Assembly (NCBI RefSeq): GCF_000374445.1
Contig: NZ_KB894445.1
Location: forward strand, 1-52,226
Direction: 5' to 3'
DNA from: Actinokineospora enzanensis DSM 44649
GTDB taxonomy: Bacteria > Actinomycetota > Actinomycetes > Mycobacteriales > Pseudonocardiaceae
DNA length: 52,226 nucleotides
The notes beneath the pieces are model-generated. The model did no database searches. It was given only the letters and a program-made list of their open reading frames with translations, and was not told the origin of the DNA. The position numbers and the translations under genes are program-made. The stretch's first letter is position 1, and each line of letters begins with the position of its first letter. Positions 13,935 through 21,565 of this stretch are shown here, piece after piece.

Positions 13935-14591
13935 GTGAGTAATCAGATGTACGCCGACCTCGCCGCGTTGCTGGCCAGGGTTACCGAGCTGGTCGCCGAC
14001 TCGGTTGGCGGCGAGTCGCCCGACGCGGCGAGCTGGTCGCAGGAGGGCACGCAGCGCCCGGAGGACTCGGACATGGACGGCGGCCGATTCCAGGCGGTAC
14101 TCATCCGCCGCAACGGCGAGATCGGCTTTCTGGCGTTGACCGCCGAGACGGCCACGGACAAGATTGCGGCGGTCCTGGGGGAGCAGGAGATCACCCCGAT
14201 GGACCTGGTGACCGGCGTGGGCTTCTGGCGGCCCGGGTTCGCCGCGCCGCGAACCGAGGTCAACGTCCCCGCGACCGTCGCGATCACCCGCCTGGTCAAC
14301 GACATCGTCGCAGGCGACTACGCGGTCGGTGACAAGGACCTCGCCCGAGTCAAGCGGTTGAAGCGCAACAACATGGCCGATCTCACCATCCACGGCCCGT
14401 GCGTGATCACCGGCCTGAGCCTGACCAACCGACCGGCGCCGATGCCCGAGCGGTTGAAGGACTGGGTAAACGGGCTGATCGTCGACGTCGCCTACTACCA
14501 GCTCGGTACCGAGATCGCCGAGCAGTTGAAGGCGACCGGCGTCCCGCCGCACCTCGTCACGGGCGTCATGGTCAAGGTCTCCTCGGACTGA
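13935..14591 (+). CDS. Cassette paralogue C, unknown
   Basis: The 218-residue protein starts at GTG 13935, five or six bases after AAAGGA. It has a longer N-terminus than its paralogues (an acidic helical region to about residue 50), then the shared pattern: VTGVGFWRPG, ITRLVNDIVAGDYAV, IHGPCVITGL, an LKDWVNG segment, and a C-terminus ending LVTGVMVKVSSD. It is the last of the five cassettes, followed by a 16-bp hairpin. Confidence 0.75.
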   Translation: MSNQMYADLAALLARVTELVADSVGGESPDAASWSQEGTQRPEDSDMDGGRFQAVLIRRNGEIGFLALTAETATDKIAAVLGEQEITPMDLVTGVGFWRPGFAAPRTEVNVPATVAITRLVNDIVAGDYAVGDKDLARVKRLKRNNMADLTIHGPCVITGLSLTNRPAPMPERLKDWVNGLIVDVAYYQLGTEIAEQLKATGVPPHLVTGVMVKVSSD

Positions 14592-14601
14592 CGACCGTAA
14601 C

Positions 14602-14638
14602 CGCTGCCCCGGCTCCCACGCGGAGCCGGGGCAGCGGC
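14602..14638 (+). terminator. Cassette 5 terminator
   Basis: A perfect 16-bp stem (CCGCTGCCCCGGCTCC with GGAGCCGGGGCAGCGG) and five-base loop, the strongest in the array. Confidence 0.88.
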
Positions 14639-14682
14639 CACAATGACACCGACCACGCGCACCGGAAGGGAGCCGATCGACC

Positions 14683-15309
14683 GTGATTCACGCCGGACGC
14701 ACCGCCGTCGACAGCGAGGCCATCGCCGTCATGCACGGTCTGTCGCCCGCCACCGCGCACAAGCGGCGGCCGTGGACCGACCCCGGCCACCCCAAGCCGA
14801 TCACGCAAGGGCGGCCGGTCCCCGGCCGCCCCCGGCTGTGGGACGAGCAACAGGCCAGGGCCTACGCCAACGGCGAGCCGATCCCGGCCCTGCCCACGCG
14901 GCCGAACGAGCGGGACCTGTTGGATCGCGGTGAGGCCGCCGCGTTGGCCGGACTCACCCCCGACACCTGGAGCAAGTACCAGCGCACCGCCCGCGCCCAG
15001 GTGCGCGAGGGCGCGCCGTTGGTGCCCCCGGCCGACGAGGTCGTGTGCGGGGTCGACCACTGGTACCGCGCCACCGTGAAGCGGTGCAAGCGCGAACGGG
15101 CCGCCCGCGCGACAGCAGCCCGCGGCGGCCGACCGCCCGGCAGCGGCGACCGCCTCGCGCGCGAGAAGATCGGCCCCGCCGTCGCCGAGCTGGTGCACGC
15201 CGCGCGCGCGAACGACGAGCGGGTCAACGTCGCCGAGATCGCGCGCACGCTGGGCATCGCCTACTCAACCGCCCACGCCCACGTGAAGCGGCTAACCGGC
15301 GCCACGTGA
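14683..15309 (+). CDS. DNA-binding protein with two HTH regions
   Basis: The 208-residue protein starts at GTG 14683. The N-terminal region (about 8-65) reads like an excisionase-type or MerR-type recognition segment (SEAIAVMHGLSPATAHKR, then KPITQGRPVPGRPRLWDE). A second similar block (about 83-130) follows, and a C-terminal helix-turn-helix lies at about 178-204 (NVAEIARTLGIAYSTAHAHV). It could regulate late genes; a rightward promoter-like site lies directly downstream. It has no cassette leader. Confidence 0.65.
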   Translation: MIHAGRTAVDSEAIAVMHGLSPATAHKRRPWTDPGHPKPITQGRPVPGRPRLWDEQQARAYANGEPIPALPTRPNERDLLDRGEAAALAGLTPDTWSKYQRTARAQVREGAPLVPPADEVVCGVDHWYRATVKRCKRERAARATAARGGRPPGSGDRLAREKIGPAVAELVHAARANDERVNVAEIARTLGIAYSTAHAHVKRLTGAT

Positions 15310-15316
15310 TTGTCGG

Positions 15317-15365
15317 TTGCGCCTGACCTGGGGCGAACGTAGAGTGATTCACAGTGGTGAACTCT
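15317..15365 (+). promoter_or_regulatory. Candidate rightward promoter with operator
   Basis: TTGCGC (15317-15322), 17 bases, and TAGAGT (15340-15345) form a good promoter pointing toward the HNH and DNA-modification genes and antisense to the gene at 15409-15624. An imperfect inverted repeat (AGAGTGATTCAC with GTGAACTCT) overlaps the -10 box at 15341-15365, and GTGAATC recurs at about 15377. It lies in the 99-bp gap between convergent genes. Confidence 0.5.
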
Positions 15366-15408
15366 GCGCCAAACGAGTGAATCTTACGGCGCTCGCCGAC
15401 CGCGCGCG

Positions 15409-15624
15409 CTACTCACCGTCGTAGTCGCGGTGTCCGGTCGGTGTGTAGCGGTCCAGGCTCGTGGCCTCCATGAACGCGATCATCCGCGTGAGCAGGACGG
15501 CCTCCGCCGCGCCGCCCCCGGCACCCAGTAGTCCATCACGCTCGGCTTTCAGCGCGTCCAACGGCGCGCCGTTGCGGGCCAGCGCGAACGGCGTGAACCC
15601 CACCGACTGTGTCTCATCCGTCAC
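15409..15624 (-). CDS. Small minus-strand protein, unknown
   Basis: A 71-residue protein from GTG 15624, close behind a TACTGT -10-like box. It has a helical core (GGAAEAVLLTRMIAFMEATS) and a polar C-terminus. It runs against the phage's late direction and lies under the candidate promoter at 15317, so antisense control is possible. No function can be assigned; coding potential is moderate. Confidence 0.5.
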   Translation of the reverse strand: MTDETQSVGFTPFALARNGAPLDALKAERDGLLGAGGGAAEAVLLTRMIAFMEATSLDRYTPTGHRDYDGE

Positions 15625-15681
15625 GCGGACAGTATCCCGCCGCCCTGACCGCCGCGTCCCCGCGCCGCCGGACGGGGGCAC

Positions 15682-15996
15682 GTGGGCACCGGATGGACCG
15701 GCAGCGACCGCCGCGCGCGCCTGCCCCGAGACTGGCCGCGCCGCCGCGCGTTGGTGCTGGCCCGTGACCCGTGGTGCCGACTGTGCTGGACACAGCCCTC
15801 CACCCAGGCCGACCACATCATCGCGGGCGACGACCACAGCCTGTCGAACCTGCAAGGCGTGTGCGCCCGGTGCCACGCGGCCAAGAGCTCCAGCGAAGGC
15901 GGACGCGCCCGCCGCCTCTCCCGGCCCCGCCCGGCGGTGCCGCACCCGGGCGAGTTGCCCCGGCCGACAGATCGACCCGACCAACACCACATGTAG
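15682..15996 (+). CDS. HNH endonuclease
   Basis: A 104-residue protein with the HNH/zinc layout: CRLC at about 32-35, a QADHIIAGDDH core containing the conserved Asp-His, Asn in LSNLQGVC, and CARCH with the final His. Small HNH proteins next to terminase genes in HK97-type phages support packaging cleavage by TerL. Here the terminase is about 3.4 kb downstream, beyond the modification genes. Alternatively it could be a free-standing homing-type nuclease. The GTG start lies only 57 bp from the divergent gene. Confidence 0.85.
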   Translation: MGTGWTGSDRRARLPRDWPRRRALVLARDPWCRLCWTQPSTQADHIIAGDDHSLSNLQGVCARCHAAKSSSEGGRARRLSRPRPAVPHPGELPRPTDRPDQHHM

Positions 15997-16168
15997 TCGA
16001 CAGGTCGGCCCGGGGCGCTCCCGTGCGCCACACCCCAGGGGGGCACCCCCCACCCCCGCCGTCGCCGTGCACCGGTTGGTCATAGCGACTCGCGGTCCGT
16101 ACGAAACTCCCCGACCGCCCACACGAACAGGGCCCACCCCGCGCACCCGCGCTCACCAGGGAGAACGC

Positions 16169-16321
16169 ATGTCCGCATCTCCGTCGCCAGCACGCGCACC
16201 CGCCCACCGGAGGGAGGTGCCCGGCGATATCGACTTCACCCCCCAGCCCGCGGCGACCCTGCCCCGGCTCGACCAGCTCTCCCTCGTCACCCAGCGCCGC
16301 CACGCCCGCACCCCACGCTGA
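16169..16321 (+). CDS. Small basic protein upstream of Mom
   Basis: A 50-residue reading frame starts at ATG 16169 with AGGGAGA upstream and ends 58 bp before the annotated Mom start. It is Pro- and Arg-rich with no cysteines, so it is unlike the zinc-finger Com protein that precedes mom in phage Mu. It may set up translation of the Mom frame by read-through or coupling, or may be part of a longer Mom gene broken by a frameshift. Confidence 0.4.
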   Translation: MSASPSPARAPAHRREVPGDIDFTPQPAATLPRLDQLSLVTQRRHARTPR

Positions 16322-16379
16322 CCCGACCGTCCCCCTGCTGGTCGCCCCGTGCACGCGGGCCGCCGCCGCCGACGCGGTC

Positions 16380-16973
16380 ATGCGCTGGCACTACAGCGCC
16401 AAGACCCCGCGCGGCAAGCTCGCCACCTGGGGAGTCTGGGAACACGGGCGGTTCGTCGGCGCGATCGTCTACGGCCGGGGCGCGTCCAACCACCTGGGCC
16501 GCCCCTACGGCCTGGAGCAGACGCAGGTGGCCGAGCTGGTGCGCGTCGCGCTCACCGACCACGCCGCCCCGGTCACCCAGATGATCGCCGTCACCCTGCG
16601 CCAACTGCGCGCCAGCTCGCCCGGCCTGCGGCTGGTCGTGTCCTTCGCCGACACCACCCAGGGCCACCACGGCGGCATCTACCAGGCCGGGAACTGGCTC
16701 TACAGCGGAACCACCGACCCGCACACCCTGTCCTACATCGTCCACGGCCGCGAGATCCACGGGCGCAGCCTGCGCCACCTCGCAGCAGCCCGCGGCCCCG
16801 ACGAGACGGCGGAGGCGTTCGTGCGGCGGACCATCGACCCGCACGTGCGGGCGATCAAGACGCCCACGCTCAAGCACCGCTACCTCTACCCGTTGGACAA
16901 GGCGATGCGCCGCCAGCTCCGTGACCGCGCCCGCCCCTACCCGCCGCGACTGGAGGTGAGCACCGATGCCTGA
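16380..16973 (+). CDS. Mom-like DNA base-modification protein
   Basis: Mu Mom converts adenine in phage DNA to N6-carbamoylmethyladenine, protecting it from restriction. This protein has the GNAT-like fold markers of that family: RWHYSAKTPRGK, WGVWEHGRFVGAIVYGRGA, QVAELVRVAL and ADTTQGHHGGIYQAGNW. From the ATG at 16380 it has 197 residues. The codons just upstream (16335-16379) also read like the family N-terminus (LLVAPCTRAAAADAV), but there is no ATG, GTG or TTG in frame, so a CTG start at 16335 or 16338 is possible. It overlaps the next small gene by eight bases and starts a run through 18995 with an ABC-ATPase/GNAT fusion and a formyltransferase. Confidence 0.8.
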   Translation: MRWHYSAKTPRGKLATWGVWEHGRFVGAIVYGRGASNHLGRPYGLEQTQVAELVRVALTDHAAPVTQMIAVTLRQLRASSPGLRLVVSFADTTQGHHGGIYQAGNWLYSGTTDPHTLSYIVHGREIHGRSLRHLAAARGPDETAEAFVRRTIDPHVRAIKTPTLKHRYLYPLDKAMRRQLRDRARPYPPRLEVSTDA

Positions 16974-17145
16974 ACCCCGCCGTGCGCCGGTTCCCGGGTC
17001 GGCCGACGTGCTGACCAAGCCTGACACGGACCACTACCGCGAGCGACACGGGATCGTGGTCGTCTGCCGCGACGCCCACCACCAGGAGCAGGTCTACAAC
17101 CGCCTGCGAAAGATGGGCCTGCGCTGCCGGGTGGTGAGCGTCTAG
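16966..17145 (+). CDS. 59-residue protein of the DNA-modification operon
   Basis: A short reading frame begins at ATG 16966, inside the end of the Mom gene, and its TAG overlaps the GTG of the next gene by one base. It ends in a compact basic domain (HGIVVVCRDAHHQEQVYNRL then RKMGLRCRVVSV) with two cysteines. The tight overlaps on both sides are strong evidence that it is expressed. It may be an adaptor or nucleic-acid-binding subunit; I do not recognise a family. Confidence 0.6.
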   Translation: MPEPRRAPVPGSADVLTKPDTDHYRERHGIVVVCRDAHHQEQVYNRLRKMGLRCRVVSV

Positions 17146-18293
17146 TGCGGATCAGCGTGCGCCACCAGGTCCCCGTGGCCGAGTCCTTCCGGGCCGCCAA
17201 GGTGCGGGGCCTGTTCAACGCCACCGACGCCGACGCGACCCGGTTCCACCTGGACGTCGATCTGCCCATCGAGGACGAGCAATGGCGGATCGGGGTCGTG
17301 GTCGGACCGTCCGGGACCGGCAAGTCCAGCATCGGCCGCGCCCTGTGGGACGGCACCGCGTTCTACACCGCCGACGACTGGCCCGACGACGCGCCGATCA
17401 TCGACGCCATCGCCCCCGGCGGCGACTTCGAGGCCGCCACCGCCGCCTTGAGCGCGGCCGGTCTCGGCGACGTCCCGGTATGGCTGCGCCCCTACAGGGT
17501 GCTCTCGACTGGTCAGCGGTTCCGCGCCGACCTGGCGCGCGTCATCGCCGAGCAGCCTGACAAGGTCGTGATCGATGAGTTCACCTCCGTGGTGGACCGT
17601 CAAATCGCGCGCGTGGGCGCGGGCGCGTTCGCCAAGGCGTGGCGACGCGGCAGCGGGCAAGCGGTGCTGCTGACCTGTCACTACGACGTGCTCGACTGGC
17701 TGGAACCGGACTGGGTCTACGACAGCGGCACGGCTTCGTTCACCAGGGGGTCGGTTCAATTCCGGCGCCCGAGGATCGACGTGGAGATCCGGCAAGGCGG
17801 CTGGAACCTATGGCCGCTGTTCCGGGCACATCACTATCTGACCCTGCCCAAGATGGTCGCCGCGAAGGCATACGTGGCCTTTGTGGACGGTGAACCGGTC
17901 GCCCACGTCGGCATGACCACCAAGTCGCTGACCACCGGCCCCCACACCGACCGGGTCGTCTCGGTGGAGGCCCGCGCTTCCCGCCTGGTCGTCCTTCCCG
18001 CGTGGCAGGGCGCGGGCGTCGGCACGCGGTTCCTCAACCACGTGGCCGAGCTGCAACGCACCGGGCACGGCGTTCTCGACGGCCGCCGGATGACCACCCT
18101 GTTCCACACCACCCACCCGCATTTGGCGGCGGCCCTGCGCCGCGACGACCGATGGCGGCAGATCACCGCCCGACTCACCGGCCACAAGACCGGCGACAGC
18201 GAGAAGTTCTTTCCCGATCGCGAGAAGTCGTTGCCGCGCACCGGATACGGCGGACACTTCCGGTCGGTGCAAGGGTTCCGCTACTACGGCTGA
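17145..18293 (+). CDS. ABC-type ATPase fused to GNAT acetyltransferase
   Basis: The 382-residue protein joins two domains. The N-terminal ABC ATPase has Walker A GPSGTGKSS (54-62), a signature LSTGQ (120-124) and Walker B VVIDEF (141-146). No transmembrane segments are present, so it is not a transporter subunit. The C-terminal GNAT domain (about 205-382) has the acetyl-CoA loop QGAGVGT (288-294) after a strand SRLVVLP. Two acyltransferase-like proteins (Mom and this one) in one operon suggest stepwise building of a base adduct. The ATPase could drive DNA translocation or substrate activation. The GTG at 17145 overlaps the previous stop. No restriction enzyme is nearby, so self-protection of phage DNA is the likely purpose. 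Confidence 0.82.
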   Translation: MRISVRHQVPVAESFRAAKVRGLFNATDADATRFHLDVDLPIEDEQWRIGVVVGPSGTGKSSIGRALWDGTAFYTADDWPDDAPIIDAIAPGGDFEAATAALSAAGLGDVPVWLRPYRVLSTGQRFRADLARVIAEQPDKVVIDEFTSVVDRQIARVGAGAFAKAWRRGSGQAVLLTCHYDVLDWLEPDWVYDSGTASFTRGSVQFRRPRIDVEIRQGGWNLWPLFRAHHYLTLPKMVAAKAYVAFVDGEPVAHVGMTTKSLTTGPHTDRVVSVEARASRLVVLPAWQGAGVGTRFLNHVAELQRTGHGVLDGRRMTTLFHTTHPHLAAALRRDDRWRQITARLTGHKTGDSEKFFPDREKSLPRTGYGGHFRSVQGFRYYG

Positions 18294-18305
18294 GGGGGTG
18301 GGGTC

Positions 18306-18995
18306 GTGCGTCTGTTCCTGTCCGGACAGGGCGGTTTCGCGCTCGCCGTCGCCAAGGCGGTCACCGACCGCGGGCACACCCTCGCAGGGGTCGCCACCCC
18401 CGCCACCCGCCGGAACCGGCCCGACGACGACGACCCGCTGCACTGGGACCGGCTACGCGCCTGGGCCTACCCCCGCCGCCTGCCCTGGGTCGACGCGGGG
18501 CAGCTGCACGCGCACCACGTCCCCGACGACACGGATGTCCTGGTCGCCGCCCACTCGCACGCGTTCATCGGCCGCGCCACCCGCGCCCGCGCCCGCGTCG
18601 CCGCGATCGGCTACCACCCCAGCCTGCTCCCGCTGCACCGGGGCCGCGACGCCGTGCGCTGGACCATCCGCGACCGCGACCGCGTCACCGGCGGCAGCGT
18701 CTACCACCTCACCGACCACACCGACGCCGGACCACTCGCCGCCCAGGAGCACGTCCTTGTCCCGCCCGGGGCCACGGCCACGACCTTGTGGCGTGAGCAC
18801 CTGGCCCCGCTCGGCGTCCGGCTGATCCTGGGTGTCCTGGACGATCTCGCGGCGGGCCACCGCGTCGAGGTCCCCCAGGACGAAGCCCGCGCCACCTGGG
18901 AACCGTCCTGGTCCCGCCCGCCCCTGATCAAGCCCGAGCTGCCCCAACTCGGCGGTACCGCGCACACCCACCCGGAGGCGCTGCACCGGCCCTAG
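18306..18995 (+). CDS. Formyltransferase-fold protein of the DNA-modification operon
   Basis: The 229-residue protein is built like the catalytic domain of methionyl-tRNA or sugar-nucleotide formyltransferases. It has a Rossmann start MRLFLSGQGGFALAV, the motif HPSLLP (His104, SLLP at 106-109), HRGRDAVRW, and the Asp-containing loop DHTDAGPL (Asp140). The usual Asn two residues before the His is Gly102 here, so catalysis or donor use may differ. It lacks the C-terminal tRNA-binding domain of Fmt. GTG 18306 follows a strong GGGGG site. Its place after Mom and the ABC-GNAT gene suggests it formylates a base or an intermediate in DNA hypermodification; that role is inferred. Confidence 0.78.
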   Translation: MRLFLSGQGGFALAVAKAVTDRGHTLAGVATPATRRNRPDDDDPLHWDRLRAWAYPRRLPWVDAGQLHAHHVPDDTDVLVAAHSHAFIGRATRARARVAAIGYHPSLLPLHRGRDAVRWTIRDRDRVTGGSVYHLTDHTDAGPLAAQEHVLVPPGATATTLWREHLAPLGVRLILGVLDDLAAGHRVEVPQDEARATWEPSWSRPPLIKPELPQLGGTAHTHPEALHRP

Positions 18996-19333
18996 GCCCG
19001 TGTGGGCCGCGCCCGCTCCGGGGGGACGCCGCGTCCGCGTGGGTCGACCATGATCGGCGTCATGTCCCGGTACGGTTCATCGTCGAGCTCCACCAGCTCC
19101 GGCGGCGCGCCCCGCAAGGCCAGGACCCAGAAGTGGTCCACGTCCGGCACCTCGGCGCACTCCCGGCACGAGATCCGCACGACCCCCTCATCCTCGCTGG
19201 CTCGCGCGATGTAGCCGACCCGCGCCAGCGAGTGGACACCCACCTTGCACGTCGCCGGGATCGCCGCCGCCCTGATCCCCGCGTTGGTCGTTCGGTAGCG
19301 CACAGGCCCGTCCGGCGGGCGGTCATCGAACAT
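18992..19333 (-). CDS. Minus-strand hypothetical protein with paired cysteines
   Basis: A 113-residue protein from ATG 19333. It has SLARVGYIARASEDEGVVRI, then SCREC, and an earlier Cys in ATCKVG, a layout that could bind zinc. It converges on the formyltransferase gene with a four-base overlap and faces away from the terminase genes. Such small minus-strand genes between phage modules are often expressed in lysogens. Function unknown. Confidence 0.55.
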   Translation of the reverse strand: MFDDRPPDGPVRYRTTNAGIRAAAIPATCKVGVHSLARVGYIARASEDEGVVRISCRECAEVPDVDHFWVLALRGAPPELVELDDEPYRDMTPIMVDPRGRGVPPERARPTRA

Positions 19334-19423
19334 GCCCGCACCCTAACCCCCAGTCGAACGCGTGTTCTAGTCAGTGCTGTTCGGTCTCCACACCGGCACC
19401 CGCCGTGACCAGGCTGTCCGGGG

Positions 19424-19879
19424 GTGCTCGTGCCGCTGGCCGGACGCACCCCCTCGGCGAACCCGCGCAATCGCAACGCCAAGACCTACGACTGGACCAC
19501 CGTCGAGAACACCGCCTATGACGGCCCCTCGCCCGAGCTGCCCGCCAAGGGCGGGCGGCAGCGCTGGCACCGGGAGACCCGCGCGTGGTGGGACGCGGTG
19601 CGGCGGATGCCGCACTGTCGCCTGTGGTCGGACACGGACTGGCGCTTCGCGATCGAAACCGCCGTGCTGGTGGAGGCGTTCTGGCGTGACCACCCCTCCG
19701 TCGCCGCCGAGCTGCGGTTGCGGTCGGCGAAACTCGGCCTGACGCACGAGGACCGCTTGAAGCTGCGCATCCGCTACGTCGACCCCGACGACGGCGAGCA
19801 GGTGAGCACGCAGGCCCCGGCCGCCGTGGCGCGACTGGACGAGCGGCGCAAGCGGTTGGCGGGCGACGATGCCCCGTGA
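19424..19879 (+). CDS. terS: Terminase small subunit
   Basis: A 151-residue protein with the actinophage small-terminase pattern: a proline-rich start, SPELPAKGGRQRWHRETRAWW, a helical core (LWSDTDWRFAIETAVLVEAF) and a C-terminal charged region. It binds pac/cos DNA and hands it to the large subunit. It overlaps the large subunit gene by 11 bp. GTG 19424 or 19430 could be the start. Confidence 0.82.
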   Translation: MLVPLAGRTPSANPRNRNAKTYDWTTVENTAYDGPSPELPAKGGRQRWHRETRAWWDAVRRMPHCRLWSDTDWRFAIETAVLVEAFWRDHPSVAAELRLRSAKLGLTHEDRLKLRIRYVDPDDGEQVSTQAPAAVARLDERRKRLAGDDAP

Positions 19880-21545
19880 ACTGGTGCACGCGCCCGGACA
19901 CGATCGGGCCCGTTCCCTGGGCTGGCTGGCCGCCGCGTGGATCGAACACTGGTGCGTGCACGGCCCCGGCGACATCCAGGGTGACCCGGTCGAGCTGGAC
20001 GACGAGTTCGCCGGGTTCCTGGTCGACGCCTACGCGCTGGACTCCCACGGGCGGCGGCTGTACTCCCGCGCGGCCCTGGTGCGCCCCAAGGGCCGCGCCA
20101 AGAGCGAGCTTGCCGGGTTCATCGGCCTGTTCGAGGCACGCGGTCCGGCCCGCTTCGCCGGGTGGGCGCGCGGCGGCGAGGTCTACCGGTGGCGCGACTT
20201 CGTCTACCACTACGCCCCCGGCGAACCCATGGGCCGGGAGATCACCTACCCCTACATTCGTTGCCTGGCAACCGAAGAGAGCCAGACAGGCAACACCTAC
20301 GACGTCATCCACCACAACCTCGAACATGGCCCGCTCGGCGAGGACCTGACCCGCGACGCGGTCGGCCTGACCCGGATCACGCTGCCTGACGGCGGGGAGA
20401 TCGTCCCGTCCACCGCCAGCTCGTCATCCAAAGATGGCGGAAAAGAGAGCCTGGCAATCTACGACGAACCGCACCTGTACACCACGCCCGAGCTGCGGCG
20501 GATGTTCCGAACAGTGGACCGTAACCTCCGCAAGCGCAAGCAGGCCGAGCCGTGGGCGCTGCTGACCTCCACGATGTACCAGCCGGGCGAGGACTCCGTC
20601 CTGGAGGCGGTGGACCGCCAAGCCCAGGCCATCCGCGAGGGCCGCACCCGCGCGGCCCGGCTGCTGTGGGACCACCGGGAAGCCCCCGCCGGGGTGGACC
20701 TGTCCGACTTGGACGCCGTGGTCGCCGCCCTGGTCGAAGTGTACGGCCCCGCGGCGGCCTGGATGGACCTGCCCGGGATCGTGCGGGATGAGTTCTGGGA
20801 CCTGACCAAGGACCCCGACGACGCCGTGCGGTACTTCTTCAACCGGCGCACGGCGTCGGCGACCGCGTGGATGACGGTCACCGAGTGGGACGGCAACGCC
20901 GTTCCCGAGCTGGCGGCCCTGGCCGAGGGCGACGAGGTCGTGTTGTTCTTCGACGGCTCTTCCGGCGACGACGCGACCGCCCTGGTGGCGGTCGCCATGG
21001 ACGACGGCCGCCCCGAGCTGCTGCACCTGCAAGAGCGCCCGCCCGGCCCGGCGGGCAAGCGGTGGCGCGTGGACAAGGCGGACGCCGACCTGGCCGTGCG
21101 GCGCGCGTTCGAGCGGTTCGACGTGCTGGGTTTCTTCGCCGACGTGCGCGAGTTCGAGAGCTACGTCGACGCGTGGGCGCTGGATTTCGGGGACAGTCTG
21201 CTGGTGGAGGCCACCACCGGTCGCCATCGTCACGCGGTGGCCTTCGACATGCGGGTGCGGGTCGCTGAGTTCACCGCCGCCGCCGAACGTGCCCGCGCCG
21301 ACTTTCGCGCGGGGCAGCTGCCCCACGGGGACGACCTGCGGCTGCGCCGCCACGTCCTCAACGCCCGCCGCGCCCCCAACCGCTACGGGGTCAGCATCGC
21401 CAAGCCCACCCGCGACAGCCCGCACAAGATCGACTCTGCCGTGTGTCTGATCGGGGCGAGGATGGTCCGGCGCCTGGTGCTGGCGTCGGAGAAGTACAAG
21501 CGCCGCCACCGCAAACGAGACCGTCACGTGGTCGTCCTCCGCTGA
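19869..21545 (+). CDS. terL: Terminase large subunit
   Basis: The 558-residue packaging motor has a deviant Walker A (RPKGRAKSE, about 72-80), Walker B IYDE at 197-200, a coupling-type TSTMYQPG (233-240), and an RNase H-type nuclease domain starting at FFDGSSGDD (Asp362) and finishing with the HKIDSAVC aspartate near the C-terminus. It cuts and pumps DNA into the prohead through the portal encoded next. The motifs appear intact. ATG 19869 overlaps terS. Confidence 0.92.
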   Translation: MPRELVHAPGHDRARSLGWLAAAWIEHWCVHGPGDIQGDPVELDDEFAGFLVDAYALDSHGRRLYSRAALVRPKGRAKSELAGFIGLFEARGPARFAGWARGGEVYRWRDFVYHYAPGEPMGREITYPYIRCLATEESQTGNTYDVIHHNLEHGPLGEDLTRDAVGLTRITLPDGGEIVPSTASSSSKDGGKESLAIYDEPHLYTTPELRRMFRTVDRNLRKRKQAEPWALLTSTMYQPGEDSVLEAVDRQAQAIREGRTRAARLLWDHREAPAGVDLSDLDAVVAALVEVYGPAAAWMDLPGIVRDEFWDLTKDPDDAVRYFFNRRTASATAWMTVTEWDGNAVPELAALAEGDEVVLFFDGSSGDDATALVAVAMDDGRPELLHLQERPPGPAGKRWRVDKADADLAVRRAFERFDVLGFFADVREFESYVDAWALDFGDSLLVEATTGRHRHAVAFDMRVRVAEFTAAAERARADFRAGQLPHGDDLRLRRHVLNARRAPNRYGVSIAKPTRDSPHKIDSAVCLIGARMVRRLVLASEKYKRRHRKRDRHVVVLR

Positions 21546-21565
21546 GTTCCGGGGCGGGGGTGGCC

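Noticed and set aside
20424..21527. Minus-strand frame inside terL
   Set aside because: The plus strand encodes all terminase motifs.
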